From the NCBI GenBank assembly GCA_013821605.1, contig JACDGP010000001.1:29475-93474 (forward strand): a stretch of DNA of 64,000 nt, given 5' to 3'. Under the pieces are notes generated by a model. The model ran no database searches. It was not told where the DNA came from and worked only from the letters and a program-made list of their open reading frames with translations. This document shows, one piece after another, positions 9,618-17,783 of the stretch (the stretch's first letter is position 1; each line of letters starts with the position of its first letter). Source of the DNA: Herpetosiphonaceae bacterium. Its GTDB lineage: Bacteria > Chloroflexota > Chloroflexia > Chloroflexales > Kallotenuaceae. Position numbers and translations under genes: made by a program.

Positions 9618-11130
9618 CCGTTCTTTGGTGCGATCCTCCAGATATGTCCATGTTCTCATGATTCAAGCTGGCATCTTGCTATTGCTGGGGGGCTGCAGTC
9701 TTGTATATTCAGCGTATAGCCTTGAAGCAGAAGCTCTCATTTATCCAGCTTGTGTTTCCCTAGCTCTAGTATCCGTTTGGTCAGTATTTTCCTGGAACGT
9801 GCTGACAAAGCGTTCCTTTGACCCTTATATTCTTTTTATTATAGCTGCCGTGCTTTTCAACGGAGGTCAAGCGTTTCTTGAAATCTTCCACCTTAATGAT
9901 CAAGGCGTCTTAAAATCCGCATTCTCGTCCGAAACGACCTTACAGACGCTTTTTCTTGTAACAGTATGCTTATCTACATTCCATTTCGGGGCAATACTTT
10001 CGACCCTAACAGTACGGATTGATGATCGGCGACGTGAAGCAGATCAAGAAACGCTCATAGCACTTGGCCGCAACTCGCGCCGAATTGGAGTTGGTTTAGT
10101 CATGATCTCTAGTGTTCCTGCTTTGTGGAACCTCCGGCAAGCCTTAGCTCTTGTCATCTCTTCAGGGTATTTTGCACTATATCAGCGCGACGTCGTCACC
10201 AGTTTTGCTGCCACACCGCAAGTATTGGCCGGGTTTCTTGTTCCCGGTGGATTATTTCTACTGGCTAGCAGCAAAAACAATCGCTCTATGCGGTTAGCAT
10301 CCGTCGCTTTGATCGTAATGTACTCCGCAACTCAACTGTTTCTCGGCTCTAGGTCTGCAGCATTCTTGCCACTTTTTGCACTGTTATGGCTGTGGCATAG
10401 TGCAATTCGTCCCCTCCCACGCTCATTGTTTATTGTCGGAGGTGCGGTGCTGCTGTTTGTTGCGTTTCCATTAGTGGCGGTCGTTCGTAATGTTACTGGA
10501 GCGAACCGCTCCTCGGTTGATTTTTTGGTCAATGCCTACGCCTCGATTGATAATCCAGCCGTTAGTGCGGTATCAGAGATGGGTGGGACGATGGGCACCA
10601 TCGCCCATACGATAAATCTTGTACCCAGCTATAGAAATTATGATATGGGTGTGGGCTATCTCTATGCCTTACTTACAGCCATTCCGAACCTCTTCTGGAG
10701 CATTCATCCGACTATTGCTCATGGCTTACCCTCAAGTTGGTTGGTATGGACGATTGATCCACAGACTGCAGCTCACGGAGGCGGCCTGGGCTATTCGTTT
10801 ATTGCCGAAGCATACTTAAATTTCGGCTGGCTTGGCGGACCACTCTTCCTGGGGTTCATTGGGTTTCTTTATGGGAAACTTATATTATGGGCTGTGCCGT
10901 CTAGTAATCCTGCAAAGTTGGCAATGGTTGCTGTGTTTTTAAGCTTCTTTTTATTCTATGTTCGTCAAGAGGCAGCATCTCAGATTCGTTCGTTACTGTG
11001 GTATGCAGTGTTGCCATACATATGTGTAAATTTGCTTGAGCGACGGATCCCGCATAAGCGGCCTACTCGAACGCAACGAGCAACTGTAACTACTTCTGTC
11101 CGTGGCGCCACATTTCAGGAGCAAAGATAA
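9607..11130 (+). CDS. O-antigen/oligosaccharide repeat-unit polymerase (Wzy-like)
   Basis: A 507-aa membrane protein with about 12 hydrophobic segments and a large external loop around residues 310-400, the layout of Wzy polymerases (O-antigen polysaccharide polymerase family). Wzy proteins share little sequence, so the call rests on topology, length and its place beside Wzx and glycosyltransferase genes. It would join repeat units on the outer face of the membrane under control of the Wzc kinase. Two adjacent ATG codons (9607, 9610) could serve as start. Confidence 0.8.
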   Translation: MMRNRSLVRSSRYVHVLMIQAGILLLLGGCSLVYSAYSLEAEALIYPACVSLALVSVWSVFSWNVLTKRSFDPYILFIIAAVLFNGGQAFLEIFHLNDQGVLKSAFSSETTLQTLFLVTVCLSTFHFGAILSTLTVRIDDRRREADQETLIALGRNSRRIGVGLVMISSVPALWNLRQALALVISSGYFALYQRDVVTSFAATPQVLAGFLVPGGLFLLASSKNNRSMRLASVALIVMYSATQLFLGSRSAAFLPLFALLWLWHSAIRPLPRSLFIVGGAVLLFVAFPLVAVVRNVTGANRSSVDFLVNAYASIDNPAVSAVSEMGGTMGTIAHTINLVPSYRNYDMGVGYLYALLTAIPNLFWSIHPTIAHGLPSSWLVWTIDPQTAAHGGGLGYSFIAEAYLNFGWLGGPLFLGFIGFLYGKLILWAVPSSNPAKLAMVAVFLSFFLFYVRQEAASQIRSLLWYAVLPYICVNLLERRIPHKRPTRTQRATVTTSVRGATFQEQR

Positions 11131-11133
11131 ACC

Positions 11134-12336
11134 GTGAACGTCGCCGTTGTGCTTGAGTATCGCTTTTCACGAACACCCGATGGGGCCGTGTGGACGCACA
11201 CAATGTTCAGCTATTCTTTCTGGACGCGCTATCTAACTGTTTTCGACCATGTAAAGATTGTCGCGAGAATACAAGATGTTCCTTCAGTTCCCGATGGGTG
11301 GAAACGGGTCGATGGTGAATGCGTTGCGTGCTGTGCTATCCCCTATTATGTGGGACCTCGACAGTATGTTCTGGTCATGCGACAAGTGCGACGGGCTGTG
11401 CGGGAAGCAGTTACTGATGGTGATGCAGTGATCGTGCGCCTCAGTTCGGCAATTGCGTCGCCCCTCCTATCAATGTTACGCACAACTGGTCATCCGTACG
11501 GAGCGGAGGTTGTCGGTGATCCCTATGATGTATTTGCCCCCGGCGCTGTCAAACATCCGTTGCGTTTCTTCTTTCGCAGCCACTTTTCTGCCCAGCTACG
11601 AGCTCAATGTGCGGGTGCTTGTGCCGTTGCTTACGTTACAGAACAAGCTCTACAGCGACGATATCCAGTGCAGTCCGCAGCATTTTCCACTCATTACTCG
11701 AGTATTGAATTACCCTGCAACGTCTTTAAGTCGGCGCGGCGAGCTACTCGGGATAAGGAACACGTCACGCGATTAGTTACGGTTGGTTCGCTTGCTCAAC
11801 TATATAAAGCACCAGACGTGCTGATTGATGCGGTAGGTATGTGTATTCGGCAAGGCCTAAATTTAGAATTGGTCATCGTAGGAGATGGCAAGCATCGCCT
11901 CGAACTTGAAGATCGAGCAAAGCAAAACGCTATAGCGCAGCGTGTCCATTTTGTCGGACAATTAGCTGCCGGCGATGCAGTCTATGCACAATTAGATCAG
12001 GCCGATCTATTTATTATGCCATCCCGCACAGAAGGGTTGCCGCGAGCAATGATCGAGGCCATGGCGCGCGGGCTTCCTTGCATTGGAACTACTGTTGGTG
12101 GTATCCCTGAATTGCTACCCCCTGAAGATGTCGTTCCACCAGGCGATGCAAGGGCTTTAGCACAAAAGATCGCCCAGGTTGTAGGCGATCCCGTGCGAAT
12201 GGATAGGATGGCGGCGCGCAACCGAAACAAAGCGCAAGACTATCGCGATGAGGTGCTTAGTTCAAGGCGCTTGGCGTTCTACCAATACGTACGCCATACC
12301 ACCGAAGCGTGGCTGCGCATGGAGCAACAAGCTTGA
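11134..12336 (+). CDS. glycosyltransferase family 4
   Basis: A 400-aa GT-B glycosyltransferase. The donor-binding half contains LVTVGSLAQLYKAPDVLIDA, VGDGKHRLELE, VHFVGQL and the E-x7-E stretch TEGLPRAMIEAMARGLP. The N-terminal half is less typical. It starts with GTG 11134, three bases after the polymerase stop, and its TGA stop overlaps the proposed TTG start of the next gene. Presumed role: repeat-unit assembly on the cytoplasmic face. Confidence 0.88.
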   Translation: MNVAVVLEYRFSRTPDGAVWTHTMFSYSFWTRYLTVFDHVKIVARIQDVPSVPDGWKRVDGECVACCAIPYYVGPRQYVLVMRQVRRAVREAVTDGDAVIVRLSSAIASPLLSMLRTTGHPYGAEVVGDPYDVFAPGAVKHPLRFFFRSHFSAQLRAQCAGACAVAYVTEQALQRRYPVQSAAFSTHYSSIELPCNVFKSARRATRDKEHVTRLVTVGSLAQLYKAPDVLIDAVGMCIRQGLNLELVIVGDGKHRLELEDRAKQNAIAQRVHFVGQLAAGDAVYAQLDQADLFIMPSRTEGLPRAMIEAMARGLPCIGTTVGGIPELLPPEDVVPPGDARALAQKIAQVVGDPVRMDRMAARNRNKAQDYRDEVLSSRRLAFYQYVRHTTEAWLRMEQQA

Positions 12337-13508
12337 AAGTTCTCCACCTCCTCAAAACCTCGCATGGGGCATCATGGGCGTTGCGACAGATGCGCGAGCT
12401 CGTGAAGTTAGGGGTTGATGTCCATGTGGCCCTCCCGCCAGATGGCCCGCTTGTAGATAAATATGAGGCAGCGGGAATTGTGGTCCATCCTCTCAAGCTT
12501 GACTTTCCAATCAAGCAGCCATGGCTTTGCCACACGATGTTCGGCGAACTGCGTGATCTGGTAGCGTGCGTCGAGCCCACTATTATCCATAGCCACTTTG
12601 TAGGCACCACCTTGACGATGCGTCTCGCGTTGGGCAGAGCGCATCCCATTCCTCGCATTTTCCAGGTGCCTGGCCCCTTACACCTAGAGCATCCTTTTTT
12701 TCGCTGGTCAGAACTGTTGACGGCCGGGCCTTCGGACTACTGGGTGGGCTCTTGTATGTGGACCTACGAGCGATACCGAGCGTCAGGTATCTCCCCTGAT
12801 CGCCTGTTTCTGTCATACTACGGCATTGATCGACAAGCTTTTAGCGCGGGCCAAGGAGGAAAGCTGAGAGCCGAGCTAGGCCTCAGTCCTCATATAAAAC
12901 TGGTTGGCATGGTCGCATTTATGTATGGCCCTAAGTGGTTTTTAGGACAAAAGCGGGGACTTAAGGGACATGAGGACTTGATCGATGCGGTCGCGTTATG
13001 CTTGAAGACCAACTCAGACATTGCCTGCGTTTTTATTGGCGGCGCGTGGAATGATGCGCATGCTTATGAGCAACGAGTTCGGGCCTATGCGCGGAAGCGG
13101 TTAGGGGAGCACGCCATATTTCTCGGTACACGTAATGATGTGTCGGAACTCTATCCCGACCTTGACGTTGTCGTCCATCCGTCCCATTCAGAAAATGTCG
13201 GTGGCGCAGCTGAGTCGCTCTTGCTAGCAGTGCCAACGATTGCAACCAATGTGGGGGGCTTTCCGGATTTGGTTACAGAGGGAGCGACAGGGTGGCTTGT
13301 TCCACCTAGCTCCCCCGCTAAGCTAGCCATAGCCATTTTGGCTGCTTTAAGTGCGCCGGAGCACGCGCAAGCACTGGCGCGTCAGGGACAACAGCGTGCC
13401 CTTCAACTCTTTGATGTTGAGCAAAGCGCACGGCAGGTGCTCGAAATCTATGAAACAGTTCGGTTTAGACGTATGCCGAGCCGTAGTGTAATGAGGTCAT
13501 CAACATGA
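12333..13508 (+). CDS. glycosyltransferase family 4
   Basis: GT-B glycosyltransferase of about 391 aa. The N-terminus is LKVLHLLKTSHGASWALRQM; the C-terminal donor site holds HPSHSENVGGAAESLLLAVP and VPPSSPAKLA. I choose TTG 12333 as start because it overlaps the previous TGA in a TTGA junction and has GGAG nine bases upstream; GTG 12309 is an in-frame alternative adding eight residues. An insertion between the two domains (around YGPKWFLGQKRGLKGHEDL) is slightly unusual for the family. The 3' end overlaps the epimerase start by four bases. Confidence 0.87.
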   Translation: MKVLHLLKTSHGASWALRQMRELVKLGVDVHVALPPDGPLVDKYEAAGIVVHPLKLDFPIKQPWLCHTMFGELRDLVACVEPTIIHSHFVGTTLTMRLALGRAHPIPRIFQVPGPLHLEHPFFRWSELLTAGPSDYWVGSCMWTYERYRASGISPDRLFLSYYGIDRQAFSAGQGGKLRAELGLSPHIKLVGMVAFMYGPKWFLGQKRGLKGHEDLIDAVALCLKTNSDIACVFIGGAWNDAHAYEQRVRAYARKRLGEHAIFLGTRNDVSELYPDLDVVVHPSHSENVGGAAESLLLAVPTIATNVGGFPDLVTEGATGWLVPPSSPAKLAIAILAALSAPEHAQALARQGQQRALQLFDVEQSARQVLEIYETVRFRRMPSRSVMRSST

Positions 13509-14491
13509 AGAAATCGATTCTAGTGACCGGCGCCGCCGGCTTTATTGGCAGCAATCTTACCCAAGTACTTCTGGCGCGCGGTGATACCGTCGTTGGCTTG
13601 GATAACTTGAATGACTATTATGACCCGGCGCGCAAAGCAGCCAATCTTGCCGAAATGCAGGGTGTAGTAAAAGGCGCTGGACACTTTGTATTTGCAAAAG
13701 GCGATATCCGCGATCGTGCGCTGCTCGCCCAGTTGTTTGCCGAGCATGCCTTTGACGTGGTGATTCATCTAGCGGCGATGGCCGGGGTGCGGGCCTCAAT
13801 TGAAGATCCCCACCTGTATTATGACGTGAATTTGATTGGTACGCTGAACTTGTTAGATGCTGCGCGCGATCATAAGGTCGCAAACGTCGTTTTCGCGACG
13901 ACGTCGTCGGCCTATGGCAATACGGAACAGGTGCCATTCGTGGAAACCGATGTTGCTGATCGTCCCCTAGCGCCCTACCCGGCCAGTAAACGTGCGGCAG
14001 AGATGCTTGGCTATACCTATCACCACCTGTACGGCCAAAACTTTACGGGGCTGCGCTTTTTTACGGTGTATGGGCCGCGCGGCCGGCCCGACATGATGGC
14101 CTATAAGGTCCTAGATAATATTTTCTTCGGCAAGGATGTGCCACTCTATAACAATGGCCAAATGTACCGCGACTGGACCTATGTGGGCGATATTGTGGCT
14201 GGTGTTGTAGCAGCTGCTGATCGACCCCTGGGCTATGAAATCATCAACCTAGGACGTGGTGAGCCCATCCTGCTCGCTGATTTTGTGCGTGTGGTTGAGC
14301 AGCTCGCTGGCCGGTCTGCCCGACTCGTGCCGACACCCATGATGGACGCGGATGTGGCCTATACGTATGCTGATATCAGCAAAGCGCGCCGCTTACTTGA
14401 CTATACCCCCCACGTATCTGTGCAGGAAGGTGTCACCCAATTCTGGCAGTGGTACCAGCAGACGATCCTTCAGTTGAGCGAGAAGCAATAA
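13505..14491 (+). CDS. NAD-dependent epimerase, UDP-glucuronate 4-epimerase-like
   Basis: Extended SDR epimerase (328 aa). It has the NAD motif TGAAGFIGS at residues 8-16, the LDNLNDYYDPARK stretch typical of UDP-glucuronate 4-epimerases, and catalytic YPASK near 158-162. FFTVYGPRGRPDM also matches that subgroup. It would act on the product of the 6-dehydrogenase at 4395 or on UDP-GlcA, giving a galacturonate-type precursor. ATG 13505 overlaps the previous gene. Conversion of a UDP-N-acetyl uronate remains possible. Confidence 0.9.
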   Translation: MKKSILVTGAAGFIGSNLTQVLLARGDTVVGLDNLNDYYDPARKAANLAEMQGVVKGAGHFVFAKGDIRDRALLAQLFAEHAFDVVIHLAAMAGVRASIEDPHLYYDVNLIGTLNLLDAARDHKVANVVFATTSSAYGNTEQVPFVETDVADRPLAPYPASKRAAEMLGYTYHHLYGQNFTGLRFFTVYGPRGRPDMMAYKVLDNIFFGKDVPLYNNGQMYRDWTYVGDIVAGVVAAADRPLGYEIINLGRGEPILLADFVRVVEQLAGRSARLVPTPMMDADVAYTYADISKARRLLDYTPHVSVQEGVTQFWQWYQQTILQLSEKQ

Positions 14492-14515
14492 TTGCCATGG
14501 ATAGAGTGTAGGTCT

Positions 14516-15112
14516 ATGTATCATCGCTTTGGAAAACGGCTTCTCGATGTGGTCGTGAGTGCTATTGGGTTGGTGGTGCTTGCACCGGTCATGGGCGTGA
14601 TCGCATTGCTCATGAAACGCTATCTCGGTGCTCCGGTATTGTTTCGCCAACAGCGACCCGGCTTACACGGCCAGCCGTTTACGCTCCTCAAATTTCGGTC
14701 AATGACGGATATTCGTAACCTGGATGGCTCACTCCGCACAGATGCTGAGCGTCTCACCGGCTTTGGTCAATTCTTGCGGGGCAGCAGCTTGGACGAACTC
14801 CCCGAACTGATCAACGTGCTCCGAGGCGAGATGAGCTTGGTCGGGCCGCGACCATTGCTGGTGCAATATCTGGAACACTACACGCCCGAACAAATGCGAC
14901 GGCACGATGTTAAGCCCGGCATAACAGGTTGGGCACAAATCAGTGGACGTAATGCCCTTGCCTGGAAACGAAAGTTTGAGCTTGATGTCTGGTACGTTGA
15001 TCACCAGTCGCTCCGGCTTGATCTGCGGATCCTGGGACTGACGATACGGCAGGTTCTCAAACGTGAGGGCATCAGTCAGCCAGGACATGCCACCATGGAG
15101 CGATTCAAGTAA
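14516..15112 (+). CDS. initiating phosphoglycosyltransferase (PglC-like, monotopic)
   Basis: Transfers the first sugar-1-phosphate to undecaprenyl phosphate. At 198 aa it is the minimal PglC size, lacking the extra membrane helices of WcaJ/WbaP. It has the re-entrant hydrophobic helix near residues 10-32, FRQQRPGLHGQPFTLLKFRS, the Asp-Glu catalytic dyad in SSLDELPEL, and SLVGPRPLL. The start is ATG 14516, with GTAGG just upstream; TTG 14492 would add only unconserved residues. It is followed directly by PglD-like and PglE-like genes. Confidence 0.93.
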   Translation: MYHRFGKRLLDVVVSAIGLVVLAPVMGVIALLMKRYLGAPVLFRQQRPGLHGQPFTLLKFRSMTDIRNLDGSLRTDAERLTGFGQFLRGSSLDELPELINVLRGEMSLVGPRPLLVQYLEHYTPEQMRRHDVKPGITGWAQISGRNALAWKRKFELDVWYVDHQSLRLDLRILGLTIRQVLKREGISQPGHATMERFK

Positions 15113-15115
15113 CCG

Positions 15116-15763
15116 ATGCAACGAGTTTTAATTTTGGGTGCAGGGGGTCATGCGCAGCAAGTAGCTGATGTTCTGCTGTGCGCGCATGAAGGTGATAGCG
15201 ACATTCTCCCGGTCGGCTATCTAGATGACAATCCCGCTCTGCAAGGGCAGCACTTCTTAGAGTTGCCGGTGTTGGGACGGCTCAACGACCGGCTGAACAT
15301 TGCGCATGATGCCATCATTGTGGGGATCGGCAACAATCGTATACGCCAGTCCCTCTTCGAACAGGCGCGACGAGATGGTGAATGTTTCGCCATTGCCTGC
15401 CATCCATCTGCGGTCATCGCTCGTGATGTTGTTATCGGTGGAGGTACGCTGATCGCCGCACATGTCGTAATCAGTCCTGGGACCGTGATCGGTGAAAACG
15501 TCATTCTCAACAGTGCAGCAACAGTCGGTCACCATAGCCATATCGGCAGCCATGTGCATCTCGGCCCAGGGGTACACACAGGCGGGGAGGTGCGGGTCGG
15601 AGATGGGGGCTTCGTCGGCATTGGTGGGATCATTATGCCGCAACGGCGCGTGGGCAATGAAAGTATTGTTGGGGCGGGGACTCTCGTGCATGATGATGTG
15701 CCGGATGGCGCCGTTGTGGTAGGAGTCCCCGGACGAATTTTAAAGCGTACAGGCGAAAGGTAA
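15116..15763 (+). CDS. PglD/NeuD-family sugar N- or O-acetyltransferase
   Basis: A 215-aa acetyltransferase. The N-terminal Rossmann-like sugar-nucleotide domain begins LILGAGGHAQQVADVL; the C-terminal half is a left-handed beta helix of hexapeptide repeats (for example VVIGGGTLIAAHVVISPGTV). This layout is that of PglD, which acetylates UDP-4-amino-4,6-dideoxy-GlcNAc. Its position between the PglC-like transferase and the DegT aminotransferase supports a bacillosamine-type precursor; this is inference from context. Confidence 0.9.
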   Translation: MQRVLILGAGGHAQQVADVLLCAHEGDSDILPVGYLDDNPALQGQHFLELPVLGRLNDRLNIAHDAIIVGIGNNRIRQSLFEQARRDGECFAIACHPSAVIARDVVIGGGTLIAAHVVISPGTVIGENVILNSAATVGHHSHIGSHVHLGPGVHTGGEVRVGDGGFVGIGGIIMPQRRVGNESIVGAGTLVHDDVPDGAVVVGVPGRILKRTGER

Positions 15764-15768
15764 CAACG

Positions 15769-16959
15769 ATGCATATTCCAATGTCTGGTCCAGATATAAC
15801 GGATGCCGAAATTCTGGCTGTGAATGAAGTGCTGCGCAGTTCGACCCTCAGCATCGGGCCGCAGATCGATGGCTTTGAGCAGGCAATGGCAAGGTATGTC
15901 CATAGCTCCCATGCCGTGGGCGTGAACTCGGGCACAAGCGGCTTGCAACTCTGCGTAATCGCCGCCGGCGCCAAAGATGGCGATCTGGTCATCACCTCAC
16001 CCTTCTCGTTTATTGCATCGGCGAACAGTATTTTGTATGAGCGGGCAATTCCCGTGTTCGTGGATGTTGATCCCGCCACCGGTAATCTCAATCCGGCGCA
16101 GGTAGCGGAGGCAGCCGATGGATTGAAGCGTGGTGGCACTGCGGCGGACCGCTGGCTCCCGCCCACCTTACGAGGAAGTATGGCGGATGGAGCAGGCGAC
16201 CGGCTTAAGGCGTTGCTGCCGGTGCATGCCTTTGGCCAGCCTGCGGATATGGACCCTCTGATTGAGACTGCACGCAAACATAAATTTGCCGTGATCGAGG
16301 ATGCGTGTGAAGCGATCGGTGGAACCTATAAAGGACGCATGGCCGGAACGCTGGGCGACGCTGGCGTCTTTGCCTTTTATCCCAACAAACAGATGACGAC
16401 CGGTGAAGGTGGCATGATCGTCACCGACAACGCAGAGTGGGCGAACTTGTTTCGTAGTCTACGTAATCAAGGTCGCGACGTATTTGATGCCTGGCTCAAT
16501 CATACGCGCCTCGGCTATAACTACCGGCTGGATGAAATGAGTGCCGCTATGGGGCGGGTCCAACTACAGCGGATTGAGGAGTTGTTGGCCAAGCGCACGC
16601 AGGTTGCGGGGTGGTATAACGAGCAGCTTGCCGGTCTCATTGGCGTCGAGCGGCCCGAGGTGGTAGCCACCACGACGCGCATGAGCTGGTTTGTTTATGT
16701 CGTACGAATAACTGCCCCAGTCGGACGCGATGCGGTTCTGCGCCAACTTGCTGAGAGCGGCATCCCGAGCCGGCCTTATTTTACGCCGATCCACCTGCAG
16801 CCTTTTTATATGAACACCTTTGGCTACCAGCGCGGTGATTTCCCCGTGACTGAACAGCTCGGTGATGTATCGCTCGCGGTGCCATTTTCGGGCGTGATGA
16901 CGGAGGATCAGGTGACATATGTCTGTGAGCACCTTCGTCAGGCTGTGAGTGAGGCATAG
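15769..16959 (+). CDS. DegT/DnrJ/EryC1/StrS aminotransferase (PglE-like)
   Basis: PLP-dependent sugar aminotransferase (396 aa). The PLP-binding lysine is Lys207 in FYPNKQMTTGEGG; VNSGTSGLQL near residue 48 binds the phosphate, and EDACEAIGGTYKGR is a family motif. It would aminate C4 of the keto sugar made by the dehydratase at the left edge. The gene starts five bases after the PglD-like stop and is the last of the compact tract; the next gene has very different base composition. Confidence 0.93.
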   Translation: MHIPMSGPDITDAEILAVNEVLRSSTLSIGPQIDGFEQAMARYVHSSHAVGVNSGTSGLQLCVIAAGAKDGDLVITSPFSFIASANSILYERAIPVFVDVDPATGNLNPAQVAEAADGLKRGGTAADRWLPPTLRGSMADGAGDRLKALLPVHAFGQPADMDPLIETARKHKFAVIEDACEAIGGTYKGRMAGTLGDAGVFAFYPNKQMTTGEGGMIVTDNAEWANLFRSLRNQGRDVFDAWLNHTRLGYNYRLDEMSAAMGRVQLQRIEELLAKRTQVAGWYNEQLAGLIGVERPEVVATTTRMSWFVYVVRITAPVGRDAVLRQLAESGIPSRPYFTPIHLQPFYMNTFGYQRGDFPVTEQLGDVSLAVPFSGVMTEDQVTYVCEHLRQAVSEA

Positions 16960-16989
16960 CCTCATCGTTGGTTCTTGGTTGATACGCTG

Positions 16990-17033
16990 GATCAGGCAAC
17001 GGAGATTGAATGTTCGCGCTTTGGTGCCTGATC
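16990..17033 (+). other. 9-bp inverted repeat after the aminotransferase gene
   Basis: GATCAGGCA at 16990-16998 pairs with TGCCTGATC at 17025-17033 across a 26-base loop. No U tract follows, so it is at best a weak terminator or an RNA-stabilising hairpin. It also marks the boundary between the GC-rich tract and the AT-rich acetyltransferase gene. Confidence 0.35.
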
Positions 17034-17063
17034 AGTGACTGTGACGGTTTATTATAGAGGTAC

Positions 17064-17774
17064 GTGGTGAATCAATATCAAACGGCTATCCTAAGCTTCC
17101 AGAGAATCCAGTGGATATTTCAGATTGTGAAGGGCTTCCTACACGTACTCCTTCTACGCATTTCTACTCAAAACGTCGTGGTCAATAAGGATATAGAAAG
17201 ATGGATCGAGATTACAGGGCATCATTCACGTGAAAGCGCGGTGGTCAACAAGGATACAGAAAGATGGCTCAAGATTATAGGACATCATGCTGTGATAGAG
17301 TCCAACCAGTGGCGATATCTGATTCGGTTTCTCTGGAGATATCCCGAGTTTCGTAATCTATTCTACTATAGAATTGGAAATGATCGAAGAATTGGAATTA
17401 AAATCTTGTTACAGCTTGCAGAATTATTTTATAAGCCGATGGAAAGCCTCTATATTCCTACTTCAACGATTGGCCCAGGACTATTTATTCAACATGGTTT
17501 CAGTACGATAATAGCAGCTAAAAGTATTGGAGAGAACTGCTGGATCAACCAACAAGTAACTATTGGGTATTCTCGTGATGAATGTCCAACCATCGGCAAC
17601 AATGTAGTCATTACAGCAGGAGCCAAAGTCCTTGGTAATATAAGCATTGGTGATAATACAGTGATAGGCGCAAATGCGGTTGTTGTTAAGAATGTTCCAC
17701 CAAATTGTACGGTTGTCGGTGTACCGGCATATATTATAAAGCGTGATGGAAAGAAAACTAAGGAAGAACTATGA
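17064..17774 (+). CDS. CysE-type hexapeptide acetyltransferase with internal tandem duplication
   Basis: A 236-aa protein whose C-terminal part (about 125-236) is a serine-acetyltransferase-like left-handed beta helix (STIGPGLFIQHG, GENCWINQQVTIG, VVGVPAYIIK). In a polysaccharide locus it more likely acetylates a sugar than serine. Two oddities are visible. Base and codon use is AT-rich (frequent ATA, AGA, TAT) unlike both neighbours, suggesting separate acquisition. Residues 39-80 are a 21-residue unit repeated in tandem (VVNKDIERWIEITGHH, then VVNKDTERWLKIIGHH). The start is GTG 17064 or GTG 17067. Confidence 0.82.
   Translation: MVNQYQTAILSFQRIQWIFQIVKGFLHVLLLRISTQNVVVNKDIERWIEITGHHSRESAVVNKDTERWLKIIGHHAVIESNQWRYLIRFLWRYPEFRNLFYYRIGNDRRIGIKILLQLAELFYKPMESLYIPTSTIGPGLFIQHGFSTIIAAKSIGENCWINQQVTIGYSRDECPTIGNNVVITAGAKVLGNISIGDNTVIGANAVVVKNVPPNCTVVGVPAYIIKRDGKKTKEEL
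17178..17303 (+). repeat. tandem duplication of 63 bp inside the acetyltransferase gene
   Basis: Copy 1 is 17178-17240 and copy 2 is 17241-17303, both in frame. The first 47 bases of each are nearly identical (GTGGTCAA.AAGGATA.AGAAAGATGG), with divergence at the 3' ends. The pattern looks like a relatively recent in-frame duplication. It lengthens the N-terminal helical part and leaves the catalytic beta helix untouched. Confidence 0.85.
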
Positions 17775-17783
17775 CAAATTCTC

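Noticed and set aside
16960..17774. mobile element carrying the AT-rich acetyltransferase
   Set aside because: No transposase, no terminal inverted repeats flanking the gene and no target-site duplication seen; only the base composition and the upstream inverted repeat are unusual.
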